From assembly GCA_020055645.1 (NCBI GenBank), contig CM034547.1, positions 4,402,001 to 4,466,000 on the forward strand: a stretch of DNA of 64,000 nucleotides. The letters are read 5' to 3'. The position numbers and the translations under genes were made by a program. The notes under the pieces were generated by a model that was given only the letters and a program-made list of their open reading frames with translations, ran no database searches and was not told where the DNA came from. This document shows positions 12,301 to 27,300 of this stretch, piece after piece. Position 1 is the stretch's first letter. The number at the start of each line of letters is the position of its first letter. This DNA is from Tomocerus qinae. Lineage: Eukaryota; Arthropoda; Collembola; Entomobryomorpha; Tomoceridae.

Positions 12301-15300
12301 TGGAATACTGCTGAAAGGATTTGAAGTGGGCACAAATACACCAGTAGATTTCTTAGGTGTCGGAGAAAATGTAGGCAATGGTGACCCTGGTTGCGTAGGT
12401 GGAGCTACTTGACCTTTCTTTGGACTTTGGAATGGACCAGGATTACCTTTTTGTGGCTCAAAGGTACCTTGTTCAGGTCGATTTGGTTGTGTGAGGTCAG
12501 TGACATCTTTTGGATTATTTGGGACAAATGTGTCACCTTTTACTAGCGTCCCTGGAATTTTCTTGTTTGGATTTGAATCTGGCACAAAGAATCCAGGACT
12601 TCCATCTGTCTCTGGAATAAAATATGGTGGACTAGATGGACTATCAGACGGAACTAAATATCCACGACTTGGGTTAGGACTACTTCCGCTAGGATCATCT
12701 GGATCTGGAGCCGGTTGATATGTTCCTGGGACAGGATTTCCTTTCTGCATTAACGGTGTAGTTTGTTTTGGACTGTCTGGAATAAATCGTTTAGGTTGTT
12801 GTGGATCATCACTAACCAAAGTGCCTGGAATACTGCTGAAAGGATTTGAAGTGGGCACAAATACACCAGTAGATTTCTTAGGTGTCGGAGAAAATGTAGG
12901 CAATGGTGACCCTGGTTGCGTAGGTGGAGCTACTTGACCTTTCTTTGGACTTTGGAATGGACCAGGATTACCTTTTTGTGGCTCAAAGGTACCTTGTTCA
13001 GGTCGATTTGGTTGTGTGAGGTCAGTGACATCTTTTGGATTATTTGGGACAAATGTGTCACCTTTTACTAGCGTCCCTGGAATTTTCTTGTTTGGATTTG
13101 AATCTGGCACAAAGAATCCAGGACTTCCATCTGTCTCTGGAATAAAATATGGTGGACTAGATGGACTATCAGACGGAACTAAATATCCACGACTTGGGTT
13201 AGGACTACTTCCGCTAGGATCATCTGGATCTGGAGCCGGTTGATATGTTCCTGGGACAGGATTTCCTTTCTGCATTAACGGTGTAGTTTGTTTTGGACTG
13301 TCTGGAATAAATCGTTTAGGTTGTTGTGGATCATCACTAACCAAAGTGCCTGGAATACTGCTGAAAGGATTTGAAGTGGGCACAAATACACCAGTAGATT
13401 TCTTAGGTGTCGGAGAAAATGTAGGCAATGGTGACCCTGGTTGCGTAGGTGGAGCTACTTGACCTTTCTTTGGACTTTGGAATGGACCAGGATTACCTTT
13501 TTGTGGCTCAAAGGTACCTTGTTCAGGTCGATTTGGTTGTGTGAGGTCAGTGACATCTTTTGGATTATTTGGGACAAATGTGTCACCTTTTACTAGCGTC
13601 CCTGGAATTTTCTTGTTTGGATTTGAATCTGGCACAAAGAATCCAGGACTTCCATCTGTCTCTGGAATAAAATATGGTGGACTAGATGGACTATCAGACG
13701 GAACTAAATATCCACGACTTGGGTTAGGACTACTTCCGCTAGGATCATCTGGATCTGGAGCCGGTTGATATGTTCCTGGGACAGGATTTCCTTTCTGCAT
13801 TAACGGTGTAGTTTGTTTTGGACTGTCTGGAATAAATCGTTTAGGTTGTTGTGGATCATCACTAACCAAAGTGCCTGGAATACTGCTGAAAGGATTTGAA
13901 GTGGGCACAAATACACCAGTAGATTTCTTAGGTGTCGGAGAAAATGTAGGCAATGGTGACCCTGGTTGCGTAGGTGGAGCTACTTGACCTTTCTTTGGAC
14001 TTTGGAATGGACCAGGATTACCTTTTTGTGGCTCAAAGGTACCTTGTTCAGGTCGATTTGGTTGTGTGAGGTCAGTGACATCTTTTGGATTATTTGGGAC
14101 AAATGTGTCACCTTTTACTAGCGTCCCTGGAATTTTCTTGTTTGGATTTGAATCTGGCACAAAGAATCCAGGACTTCCATCTGTCTCTGGAATAAAATAT
14201 GGTGGACTAGATGGACTATCAGACGGAACTAAATATCCACGACTTGGGTTAGGACTACTTCCGCTAGGATCATCTGGATCTGGAGCCGGTTGATATGTTC
14301 CTGGGACAGGATTTCCTTTCTGCATTAACGGTGTAGTTTGTTTTGGACTGTCTGGAATAAATCGTTTAGGTTGTTGTGGATCATCACTAACCAAAGTGCC
14401 TGGAATACTGCTGAAAGGATTTGAAGTGGGCACAAATACACCAGTAGATTTCTTAGGTGTCGGAGAAAATGTAGGCAATGGTGACCCTGGTTGCGTAGGT
14501 GGAGCTACTTGACCTTTCTTTGGACTTTGGAATGGACCAGGATTACCTTTTTGTGGCTCAAAGGTACCTTGTTCAGGTCGATTTGGTTGTGTGAGGTCAG
14601 TGACATCTTTTGGATTATTTGGGACAAATGTGTCACCTTTTACTAGCGTCCCTGGAATTTTCTTGTTTGGATTTGAATCTGGCACAAAGAATCCAGGACT
14701 TCCATCTGTCTCTGGAATAAAATATGGTGGACTAGATGGACTATCAGACGGAACTAAATATCCACGACTTGGGTTAGGACTACTTCCGCTAGGATCATCT
14801 GGATCTGGAGCCGGTTGATATGTTCCTGGGACAGGATTTCCTTTCTGCATTAACGGTGTAGTTTGTTTTGGACTGTCTGGAATAAATCGTTTAGGTTGTT
14901 GTGGATCATCACTAACCAAAGTGCCTGGAATACTGCTGAAAGGATTTGAAGTGGGCACAAATACACCAGTAGATTTCTTAGGTGTCGGAGAAAATGTAGG
15001 CAATGGTGACCCTGGTTGCGTAGGTGGAGCTACTTGACCTTTCTTTGGACTTTGGAATGGACCAGGATTACCTTTTTGTGGCTCAAAGGTACCTTGTTCA
15101 GGTCGATTTGGTTGTGTGAGGTCAGTGACATCTTTTGGATTATTTGGGACAAATGTGTCACCTTTTACTAGCGTCCCTGGAATTTTCTTGTTTGGATTTG
15201 AATCTGGCACAAAGAATCCAGGACTTCCATCTGTCTCTGGAATAAAATATGGTGGACTAGATGGACTATCAGACGGAACTAAATATCCACGACTTGGGTT

Positions 15301-18300
15301 AGGACTACTTCCGCTAGGATCATCTGGATCTGGAGCCGGTTGATATGTTCCTGGGACAGGATTTCCTTTCTGCATTAACGGTGTAGTTTGTTTTGGACTG
15401 TCTGGAATAAATCGTTTAGGTTGTTGTGGATCATCACTAACCAAAGTGCCTGGAATACTGCTGAAAGGATTTGAAGTGGGCACAAATACACCAGTAGATT
15501 TCTTAGGTGTCGGAGAAAATGTAGGCAATGGTGACCCTGGTTGCGTAGGTGGAGCTACTTGACCTTTCTTTGGACTTTGGAATGGACCAGGATTACCTTT
15601 TTGTGGCTCAAAGGTACCTTGTTCAGGTCGATTTGGTTGTGTGAGGTCAGTGACATCTTTTGGATTATTTGGGACAAATGTGTCACCTTTTACTAGCGTC
15701 CCTGGAATTTTCTTGTTTGGATTTGAATCTGGCACAAAGAATCCAGGACTTCCATCTGTCTCTGGAATAAAATATGGTGGACTAGATGGACTATCAGACG
15801 GAACTAAATATCCACGACTTGGGTTAGGACTACTTCCGCTAGGATCATCTGGATCTGGAGCCGGTTGATATGTTCCTGGGACAGGATTTCCTTTCTGCAT
15901 TAACGGTGTAGTTTGTTTTGGACTGTCTGGAATAAATCGTTTAGGTTGTTGTGGATCATCACTAACCAAAGTGCCTGGAATACTGCTGAAAGGATTTGAA
16001 GTGGGCACAAATACACCAGTAGATTTCTTAGGTGTCGGAGAAAATGTAGGCAATGGTGACCCTGGTTGCGTAGGTGGAGCTACTTGACCTTTCTTTGGAC
16101 TTTGGAATGGACCAGGATTACCTTTTTGTGGCTCAAAGGTACCTTGTTCAGGTCGATTTGGTTGTGTGAGGTCAGTGACATCTTTTGGATTATTTGGGAC
16201 AAATGTGTCACCTTTTACTAGCGTCCCTGGAATTTTCTTGTTTGGATTTGAATCTGGCACAAAGAATCCAGGACTTCCATCTGTCTCTGGAATAAAATAT
16301 GGTGGACTAGATGGACTATCAGACGGAACTAAATATCCACGACTTGGGTTAGGACTACTTCCGCTAGGATCATCTGGATCTGGAGCCGGTTGATATGTTC
16401 CTGGGACAGGATTTCCTTTCTGCATTAACGGTGTAGTTTGTTTTGGACTGTCTGGAATAAATCGTTTAGGTTGTTGTGGATCATCACTAACCAAAGTGCC
16501 TGGAATACTGCTGAAAGGATTTGAAGTGGGCACAAATACACCAGTAGATTTCTTAGGTGTCGGAGAAAATGTAGGCAATGGTGACCCTGGTTGCGTAGGT
16601 GGAGCTACTTGACCTTTCTTTGGACTTTGGAATGGACCAGGATTACCTTTTTGTGGCTCAAAGGTACCTTGTTCAGGTCGATTTGGTTGTGTGAGGTCAG
16701 TGACATCTTTTGGATTATTTGGGACAAATGTGTCACCTTTTACTAGCGTCCCTGGAATTTTCTTGTTTGGATTTGAATCTGGCACAAAGAATCCAGGACT
16801 TCCATCTGTCTCTGGAATAAAATATGGTGGACTAGATGGACTATCAGACGGAACTAAATATCCACGACTTGGGTTAGGACTACTTCCGCTAGGATCATCT
16901 GGATCTGGAGCCGGTTGATATGTTCCTGGGACAGGATTTCCTTTCTGCATTAACGGTGTAGTTTGTTTTGGACTGTCTGGAATAAATCGTTTAGGTTGTT
17001 GTGGATCATCACTAACCAAAGTGCCTGGAATACTGCTGAAAGGATTTGAAGTGGGCACAAATACACCAGTAGATTTCTTAGGTGTCGGAGAAAATGTAGG
17101 CAATGGTGACCCTGGTTGCGTAGGTGGAGCTACTTGACCTTTCTTTGGACTTTGGAATGGACCAGGATTACCTTTTTGTGGCTCAAAGGTACCTTGTTCA
17201 GGTCGATTTGGTTGTGTGAGGTCAGTGACATCTTTTGGATTATTTGGGACAAATGTGTCACCTTTTACTAGCGTCCCTGGAATTTTCTTGTTTGGATTTG
17301 AATCTGGCACAAAGAATCCAGGACTTCCATCTGTCTCTGGAATAAAATATGGTGGACTAGATGGACTATCAGACGGAACTAAATATCCACGACTTGGGTT
17401 AGGACTACTTCCGCTAGGATCATCTGGATCTGGAGCCGGTTGATATGTTCCTGGGACAGGATTTCCTTTCTGCATTAACGGTGTAGTTTGTTTTGGACTG
17501 TCTGGAATAAATCGTTTAGGTTGTTGTGGATCATCACTAACCAAAGTGCCTGGAATACTGCTGAAAGGATTTGAAGTGGGCACAAATACACCAGTAGATT
17601 TCTTAGGTGTCGGAGAAAATGTAGGCAATGGTGACCCTGGTTGCGTAGGTGGAGCTACTTGACCTTTCTTTGGACTTTGGAATGGACCAGGATTACCTTT
17701 TTGTGGCTCAAAGGTACCTTGTTCAGGTCGATTTGGTTGTGTGAGGTCAGTGACATCTTTTGGATTATTTGGGACAAATGTGTCACCTTTTACTAGCGTC
17801 CCTGGAATTTTCTTGTTTGGATTTGAATCTGGCACAAAGAATCCAGGACTTCCATCTGTCTCTGGAATAAAATATGGTGGACTAGATGGACTATCAGACG
17901 GAACTAAATATCCACGACTTGGGTTAGGACTACTTCCGCTAGGATCATCTGGATCTGGAGCCGGTTGATATGTTCCTGGGACAGGATTTCCTTTCTGCAT
18001 TAACGGTGTAGTTTGTTTTGGACTGTCTGGAATAAATCGTTTAGGTTGTTGTGGATCATCACTAACCAAAGTGCCTGGAATACTGCTGAAAGGATTTGAA
18101 GTGGGCACAAATACACCAGTAGATTTCTTAGGTGTCGGAGAAAATGTAGGCAATGGTGACCCTGGTTGCGTAGGTGGAGCTACTTGACCTTTCTTTGGAC
18201 TTTGGAATGGACCAGGATTACCTTTTTGTGGCTCAAAGGTACCTTGTTCAGGTCGATTTGGTTGTGTGAGGTCAGTGACATCTTTTGGATTATTTGGGAC

Positions 18301-21300
18301 AAATGTGTCACCTTTTACTAGCGTCCCTGGAATTTTCTTGTTTGGATTTGAATCTGGCACAAAGAATCCAGGACTTCCATCTGTCTCTGGAATAAAATAT
18401 GGTGGACTAGATGGACTATCAGACGGAACTAAATATCCACGACTTGGGTTAGGACTACTTCCGCTAGGATCATCTGGATCTGGAGCCGGTTGATATGTTC
18501 CTGGGACAGGATTTCCTTTCTGCATTAACGGTGTAGTTTGTTTTGGACTGTCTGGAATAAATCGTTTAGGTTGTTGTGGATCATCACTAACCAAAGTGCC
18601 TGGAATACTGCTGAAAGGATTTGAAGTGGGCACAAATACACCAGTAGATTTCTTAGGTGTCGGAGAAAATGTAGGCAATGGTGACCCTGGTTGCGTAGGT
18701 GGAGCTACTTGACCTTTCTTTGGACTTTGGAATGGACCAGGATTACCTTTTTGTGGCTCAAAGGTACCTTGTTCAGGTCGATTTGGTTGTGTGAGGTCAG
18801 TGACATCTTTTGGATTATTTGGGACAAATGTGTCACCTTTTACTAGCGTCCCTGGAATTTTCTTGTTTGGATTTGAATCTGGCACAAAGAATCCAGGACT
18901 TCCATCTGTCTCTGGAATAAAATATGGTGGACTAGATGGACTATCAGACGGAACTAAATATCCACGACTTGGGTTAGGACTACTTCCGCTAGGATCATCT
19001 GGATCTGGAGCCGGTTGATATGTTCCTGGGACAGGATTTCCTTTCTGCATTAACGGTGTAGTTTGTTTTGGACTGTCTGGAATAAATCGTTTAGGTTGTT
19101 GTGGATCATCACTAACCAAAGTGCCTGGAATACTGCTGAAAGGATTTGAAGTGGGCACAAATACACCAGTAGATTTCTTAGGTGTCGGAGAAAATGTAGG
19201 CAATGGTGACCCTGGTTGCGTAGGTGGAGCTACTTGACCTTTCTTTGGACTTTGGAATGGACCAGGATTACCTTTTTGTGGCTCAAAGGTACCTTGTTCA
19301 GGTCGATTTGGTTGTGTGAGGTCAGTGACATCTTTTGGATTATTTGGGACAAATGTGTCACCTTTTACTAGCGTCCCTGGAATTTTCTTGTTTGGATTTG
19401 AATCTGGCACAAAGAATCCAGGACTTCCATCTGTCTCTGGAATAAAATATGGTGGACTAGATGGACTATCAGACGGAACTAAATATCCACGACTTGGGTT
19501 AGGACTACTTCCGCTAGGATCATCTGGATCTGGAGCCGGTTGATATGTTCCTGGGACAGGATTTCCTTTCTGCATTAACGGTGTAGTTTGTTTTGGACTG
19601 TCTGGAATAAATCGTTTAGGTTGTTGTGGATCATCACTAACCAAAGTGCCTGGAATACTGCTGAAAGGATTTGAAGTGGGCACAAATACACCAGTAGATT
19701 TCTTAGGTGTCGGAGAAAATGTAGGCAATGGTGACCCTGGTTGCGTAGGTGGAGCTACTTGACCTTTCTTTGGACTTTGGAATGGACCAGGATTACCTTT
19801 TTGTGGCTCAAAGGTACCTTGTTCAGGTCGATTTGGTTGTGTGAGGTCAGTGACATCTTTTGGATTATTTGGGACAAATGTGTCACCTTTTACTAGCGTC
19901 CCTGGAATTTTCTTGTTTGGATTTGAATCTGGCACAAAGAATCCAGGACTTCCATCTGTCTCTGGAATAAAATATGGTGGACTAGATGGACTATCAGACG
20001 GAACTAAATATCCACGACTTGGGTTAGGACTACTTCCGCTAGGATCATCTGGATCTGGAGCCGGTTGATATGTTCCTGGGACAGGATTTCCTTTCTGCAT
20101 TAACGGTGTAGTTTGTTTTGGACTGTCTGGAATAAATCGTTTAGGTTGTTGTGGATCATCACTAACCAAAGTGCCTGGAATACTGCTGAAAGGATTTGAA
20201 GTGGGCACAAATACACCAGTAGATTTCTTAGGTGTCGGAGAAAATGTAGGCAATGGTGACCCTGGTTGCGTAGGTGGAGCTACTTGACCTTTCTTTGGAC
20301 TTTGGAATGGACCAGGATTACCTTTTTGTGGCTCAAAGGTACCTTGTTCAGGTCGATTTGGTTGTGTGAGGTCAGTGACATCTTTTGGATTATTTGGGAC
20401 AAATGTGTCACCTTTTACTAGCGTCCCTGGAATTTTCTTGTTTGGATTTGAATCTGGCACAAAGAATCCAGGACTTCCATCTGTCTCTGGAATAAAATAT
20501 GGTGGACTAGATGGACTATCAGACGGAACTAAATATCCACGACTTGGGTTAGGACTACTTCCGCTAGGATCATCTGGATCTGGAGCCGGTTGATATGTTC
20601 CTGGGACAGGATTTCCTTTCTGCATTAACGGTGTAGTTTGTTTTGGACTGTCTGGAATAAATCGTTTAGGTTGTTGTGGATCATCACTAACCAAAGTGCC
20701 TGGAATACTGCTGAAAGGATTTGAAGTGGGCACAAATACACCAGTAGATTTCTTAGGTGTCGGAGAAAATGTAGGCAATGGTGACCCTGGTTGCGTAGGT
20801 GGAGCTACTTGACCTTTCTTTGGACTTTGGAATGGACCAGGATTACCTTTTTGTGGCTCAAAGGTACCTTGTTCAGGTCGATTTGGTTGTGTGAGGTCAG
20901 TGACATCTTTTGGATTATTTGGGACAAATGTGTCACCTTTTACTAGCGTCCCTGGAATTTTCTTGTTTGGATTTGAATCTGGCACAAAGAATCCAGGACT
21001 TCCATCTGTCTCTGGAATAAAATATGGTGGACTAGATGGACTATCAGACGGAACTAAATATCCACGACTTGGGTTAGGACTACTTCCGCTAGGATCATCT
21101 GGATCTGGAGCCGGTTGATATGTTCCTGGGACAGGATTTCCTTTCTGCATTAACGGTGTAGTTTGTTTTGGACTGTCTGGAATAAATCGTTTAGGTTGTT
21201 GTGGATCATCACTAACCAAAGTGCCTGGAATACTGCTGAAAGGATTTGAAGTGGGCACAAATACACCAGTAGATTTCTTAGGTGTCGGAGAAAATGTAGG

Positions 21301-24300
21301 CAATGGTGACCCTGGTTGCGTAGGTGGAGCTACTTGACCTTTCTTTGGACTTTGGAATGGACCAGGATTACCTTTTTGTGGCTCAAAGGTACCTTGTTCA
21401 GGTCGATTTGGTTGTGTGAGGTCAGTGACATCTTTTGGATTATTTGGGACAAATGTGTCACCTTTTACTAGCGTCCCTGGAATTTTCTTGTTTGGATTTG
21501 AATCTGGCACAAAGAATCCAGGACTTCCATCTGTCTCTGGAATAAAATATGGTGGACTAGATGGACTATCAGACGGAACTAAATATCCACGACTTGGGTT
21601 AGGACTACTTCCGCTAGGATCATCTGGATCTGGAGCCGGTTGATATGTTCCTGGGACAGGATTTCCTTTCTGCATTAACGGTGTAGTTTGTTTTGGACTG
21701 TCTGGAATAAATCGTTTAGGTTGTTGTGGATCATCACTAACCAAAGTGCCTGGAATACTGCTGAAAGGATTTGAAGTGGGCACAAATACACCAGTAGATT
21801 TCTTAGGTGTCGGAGAAAATGTAGGCAATGGTGACCCTGGTTGCGTAGGTGGAGCTACTTGACCTTTCTTTGGACTTTGGAATGGACCAGGATTACCTTT
21901 TTGTGGCTCAAAGGTACCTTGTTCAGGTCGATTTGGTTGTGTGAGGTCAGTGACATCTTTTGGATTATTTGAGACAAATGTGTCACCTTTTACTAGCGTC
22001 CCTGGAATTTTCTTGTTTGGATTTGAATCTGGCACAAAGAATCCAGGACTTCCATCTGTCTCTGGAATAAAATATGGTGGACTAGATGGACTATCAGACG
22101 GAACTAAATATCCACGACTTGGGTTAGGACTACTTCCGCTAGGATCATCTGGATCTGGAGCCGGTTGATATGTTCCTGGGACAGGATTTCCTTTCTGCAT
22201 TAACGGTGTAGTTTGTTTTGGACTGTCTGGAATAAATCGTTTAGGTTGTTGTGGATCATCACTAACCAAAGTGCCTGGAATACTGCTGAAAGGATTTGAA
22301 GTGGGCACAAATACACCAGTAGATTTCTTAGGTGTCGGAGAAAATGTAGGCAATGGTGACCCTGGTTGCGTAGGTGGAGCTACTTGACCTTTCTTTGGAC
22401 TTTGGAATGGACCAGGATTACCTTTTTGTGGCTCAAAGGTACCTTGTTCAGGTCGATTTGGTTGTGTGAGGTCAGTGACATCTTTTGGATTATTTGGGAC
22501 AAATGTGTCACCTTTTACTAGCGTCCCTGGAATTTTCTTGTTTGGATTTGAATCTGGCACAAAGAATCCAGGACTTCCATCTGTCTCTGGAATAAAATAT
22601 GGTGGACTAGATGGACTATCAGACGGAACTAAATATCCACGACTTGGGTTAGGACTACTTCCGCTAGGATCATCTGGATCTGGAGCCGGTTGATATGTTC
22701 CTGGGACAGGATTGCCTTTCTGCATTAACGGTGTAGTTTGTTTTGGACTGTCTGGAATAAATCGTTTAGGTTGTTGTGGATCATCACTAACCAAAGTGCC
22801 TGGAATACTGCTGAAAGGATTTGAAGTGGGCACAAATACACCAGTAGATTTCTTAGGTGTCGGAGAAAATGTAGGCAATGGTGACCCTGGTTGCGTAGGT
22901 GGAGCTACTTGACCTTTCTTTGGACTTTGGAATGGACCAGGATTACCTTTTTGTGGCTCAAAGGTACCTTGTTCAGGTCGATTTGGTTGTGTGAGGTCAG
23001 TGACATCTTTTGGATTATTTGGGACAAATGTGTCACCTTTTACTAGCGTCCCTGGAATTTTCTTGTTTGGATTTGAATCTGGCACAAAGAATCCAGGACT
23101 TCCATCTGTCTCTGGAATAAAATATGGTGGACTAGATGGACTATCAGACGGAACTAAATATCCACGACTTGGGTTAGGACTACTTCCGCTAGGATCATCT
23201 GGATCTGGAGCCGGTTGATATGTTCCTGGGACAGGATTTCCTTTCTGCATTAACGGTGTAGTTTGTTTTGGACTGTCTGGAATAAATCGTTTAGGTTGTT
23301 GTGGATCATCACTAACCAAAGTGCCTGGAATACTGCTGAAAGGATTTGAAGTGGGCACAAATACACCAGTAGATTTCTTAGGTGTCGGAGAAAATGTAGG
23401 CAATGGTGACCCTGGTTGCGTAGGTGGAGCTACTTGACCTTTCTTTGGACTTTGGAATGGACCAGGATTACCTTTTTGTGGCTCAAAGGTACCTTGTTCA
23501 GGTCGATTTGGTTGTGTGAGGTCAGTGACATCTTTTGGATTATTTGAGACAAATGTGTCACCTTTTACTAGCGTCCCTGGAATTTTCTTGTTTGGATTTG
23601 AATCTGGCACAAAGAATCCAGGACTTCCATCTGTCTCTGGAATAAAATATGGTGGACTAGATGGACTATCAGACGGAACTAAATATCCACGACTTGGGTT
23701 AGGACTACTTCCGCTAGGATCATCTGGATCTGGAGCCGGTTGATATGTTCCTGGGACAGGATTTCCTTTCTGCATTAACGGTGTAGTTTGTTTTGGACTG
23801 TCTGGAATAAATCGTTTAGGTTGTTGTGGATCATCACTAACCAAAGTGCCTGGAATACTGCTGAAAGGATTTGAAGTGGGCACAAATACACCAGTAGATT
23901 TCTTAGGTGTCGGAGAAAATGTAGGCAATGGTGACCCTGGTTGCGTAGGTGGAGCTACTTGACCTTTCTTTGGACTTTGGAATGGACCAGGATTACCTTT
24001 TTGTGGCTCAAAGGTACCTTGTTCAGGTCGATTTGGTTGTGTGAGGTCAGTGACATCTTTTGGATTATTTGGGACAAATGTGTCACCTTTTACTAGCGTC
24101 CCTGGAATTTTCTTGTTTGGATTTGAATCTGGCACAAAGAATCCAGGACTTCCATCTGTCTCTGGAATAAAATATGGTGGACTAGATGGACTATCAGACG
24201 GAACTAAATATCCACGACTTGGGTTAGGACTACTTCCGCTAGGATCATCTGGATCTGGAGCCGGTTGATATGTTCCTGGGACAGGATTTCCTTTCTGCAT

Positions 24301-27300
24301 TAACGGTGTAGTTTGTTTTGGACTGTCTGGAATAAATCGTTTAGGTTGTTGTGGATCATCACTAACCAAAGTGCCTGGAATACTGCTGAAAGGATTTGAA
24401 GTGGGCACAAATACACCAGTAGATTTCTTAGGTGTCGGAGAAAATGTAGGCAATGGTGACCCTGGTTGCGTAGGTGGAGCTACTTGACCTTTCTTTGGAC
24501 TTTGGAATGGACCAGGATTACCTTTTTGTGGCTCAAAGGTACCTTGTTCAGGTCGATTTGGTTGTGTGAGGTCAGTGACATCTTTTGGATTATTTGGGAC
24601 AAATGTGTCACCTTTTACTAGCGTCCCTGGAATTTTCTTGTTTGGATTTGAATCTGGCACAAAGAATCCAGGACTTCCATCTGTCTCTGGAATAAAATAT
24701 GGTGGACTAGATGGACTATCAGACGGAACTAAATATCCACGACTTGGGTTAGGACTACTTCCGCTAGGATCATCTGGATCTGGAGCCGGTTGATATGTTC
24801 CTGGGACAGGATTTCCTTTCTGCATTAACGGTGTAGTTTGTTTTGGACTGTCTGGAATAAATCGTTTAGGTTGTTGTGGATCATCACTAACCAAAGTGCC
24901 TGGAATACTGCTGAAAGGATTTGAAGTGGGCACAAATACACCAGTAGATTTCTTAGGTGTCGGAGAAAATGTAGGCAATGGTGACCCTGGTTGCGTAGGT
25001 GGAGCTACTTGACCTTTCTTTGGACTTTGGAATGGACCAGGATTACCTTTTTGTGGCTCAAAGGTACCTTGTTCAGGTCGATTTGGTTGTGTGAGGTCAG
25101 TGACATCTTTTGGATTATTTGGGACAAATGTGTCACCTTTTACTAGCGTCCCTGGAATTTTCTTGTTTGGATTTGAATCTGGCACAAAGAATCCAGGACT
25201 TCCATCTGTCTCTGGAATAAAATATGGTGGACTAGATGGACTATCAGACGGAACTAAATATCCACGACTTGGGTTAGGACTACTTCCGCTAGGATCATCT
25301 GGATCTGGAGCCGGTTGATATGTTCCTGGGACAGGATTTCCTTTCTGCATTAACGGTGTAGTTTGTTTTGGACTGTCTGGAATAAATCGTTTAGGTTGTT
25401 GTGGATCATCACTAACCAAAGTGCCTGGAATACTGCTGAAAGGATTTGAAGTGGGCACAAATACACCAGTAGATTTCTTAGGTGTCGGAGAAAATGTAGG
25501 CAATGGTGACCCTGGTTGCGTAGGTGGAGCTACTTGACCTTTCTTTGGACTTTGGAATGGACCAGGATTACCTTTTTGTGGCTCAAAGGTACCTTGTTCA
25601 GGTCGATTTGGTTGTGTGAGGTCAGTGACATCTTTTGGATTATTTGGGACAAATGTGTCACCTTTTACTAGCGTCCCTGGAATTTTCTTGTTTGGATTTG
25701 AATCTGGCACAAAGAATCCAGGACTTCCATCTGTCTCTGGAATAAAATATGGTGGACTAGATGGACTATCAGACGGAACTAAATATCCACGACTTGGGTT
25801 AGGACTACTTCCGCTAGGATCATCTGGATCTGGAGCCGGTTGATATGTTCCTGGGACAGGATTTCCTTTCTGCATTAACGGTGTAGTTTGTTTTGGACTG
25901 TCTGGAATAAATCGTTTAGGTTGTTGTGGATCATCACTAACCAAAGTGCCTGGAATACTGCTGAAAGGATTTGAAGTGGGCACAAATACACCAGTAGATT
26001 TCTTAGGTGTCGGAGAAAATGTAGGCAATGGTGACCCTGGTTGCGTAGGTGGAGCTACTTGACCTTTCTTTGGACTTTGGAATGGACCAGGATTACCTTT
26101 TTGTGGCTCAAAGGTACCTTGTTCAGGTCGATTTGGTTGTGTGAGGTCAGTGACATCTTTTGGATTATTTGGGACAAATGTGTCACCTTTTACTAGCGTC
26201 CCTGGAATTTTCTTGTTTGGATTTGAATCTGGCACAAAGAATCCAGGACTTCCATCTGTCTCTGGAATAAAATATGGTGGACTAGATGGACTATCAGACG
26301 GAACTAAATATCCACGACTTGGGTTAGGACTACTTCCGCTAGGATCATCTGGATCTGGAGCCGGTTGATATGTTCCTGGGACAGGATTTCCTTTCTGCAT
26401 TAACGGTGTAGTTTGTTTTGGACTGTCTGGAATAAATCGTTTAGGTTGTTGTGGATCATCACTAACCAAAGTGCCTGGAATACTGCTGAAAGGATTTGAA
26501 GTGGGCACAAATACACCAGTAGATTTCTTAGGTGTCGGAGAAAATGTAGGCAATGGTGACCCTGGTTGCGTAGGTGGAGCTACTTGACCTTTCTTTGGAC
26601 TTTGGAATGGACCAGGATTACCTTTTTGTGGCTCAAAGGTACCTTGTTCAGGTCGATTTGGTTGTGTGAGGTCAGTGACATCTTTTGGATTATTTGGGAC
26701 AAATGTGTCACCTTTTACTAGCGTCCCTGGAATTTTCTTGTTTGGATTTGAATCTGGCACAAAGAATCCAGGACTTCCATCTGTCTCTGGAATAAAATAT
26801 GGTGGACTAGATGGACTATCAGACGGAACTAAATATCCACGACTTGGGTTAGGACTACTTCCGCTAGGATCATCTGGATCTGGAGCCGGTTGATATGTTC
26901 CTGGGACAGGATTTCCTTTCTGCATTAACGGTGTAGTTTGTTTTGGACTGTCTGGAATAAATCGTTTAGGTTGTTGTGGATCATCACTAACCAAAGTGCC
27001 TGGAATACTGCTGAAAGGATTTGAAGTGGGCACAAATACACCAGTAGATTTCTTAGGTGTCGGAGAAAATGTAGGCAATGGTGACCCTGGTTGCGTAGGT
27101 GGAGCTACTTGACCTTTCTTTGGACTTTGGAATGGACCAGGATTACCTTTTTGTGGCTCAAAGGTACCTTGTTCAGGTCGATTTGGTTGTGTGAGGTCAG
27201 TGACATCTTTTGGATTATTTGAGACAAATGTGTCACCTTTTACTAGCGTCCCTGGAATTTTCTTGTTTGGATTTGAATCTGGCACAAAGAATCCAGGACT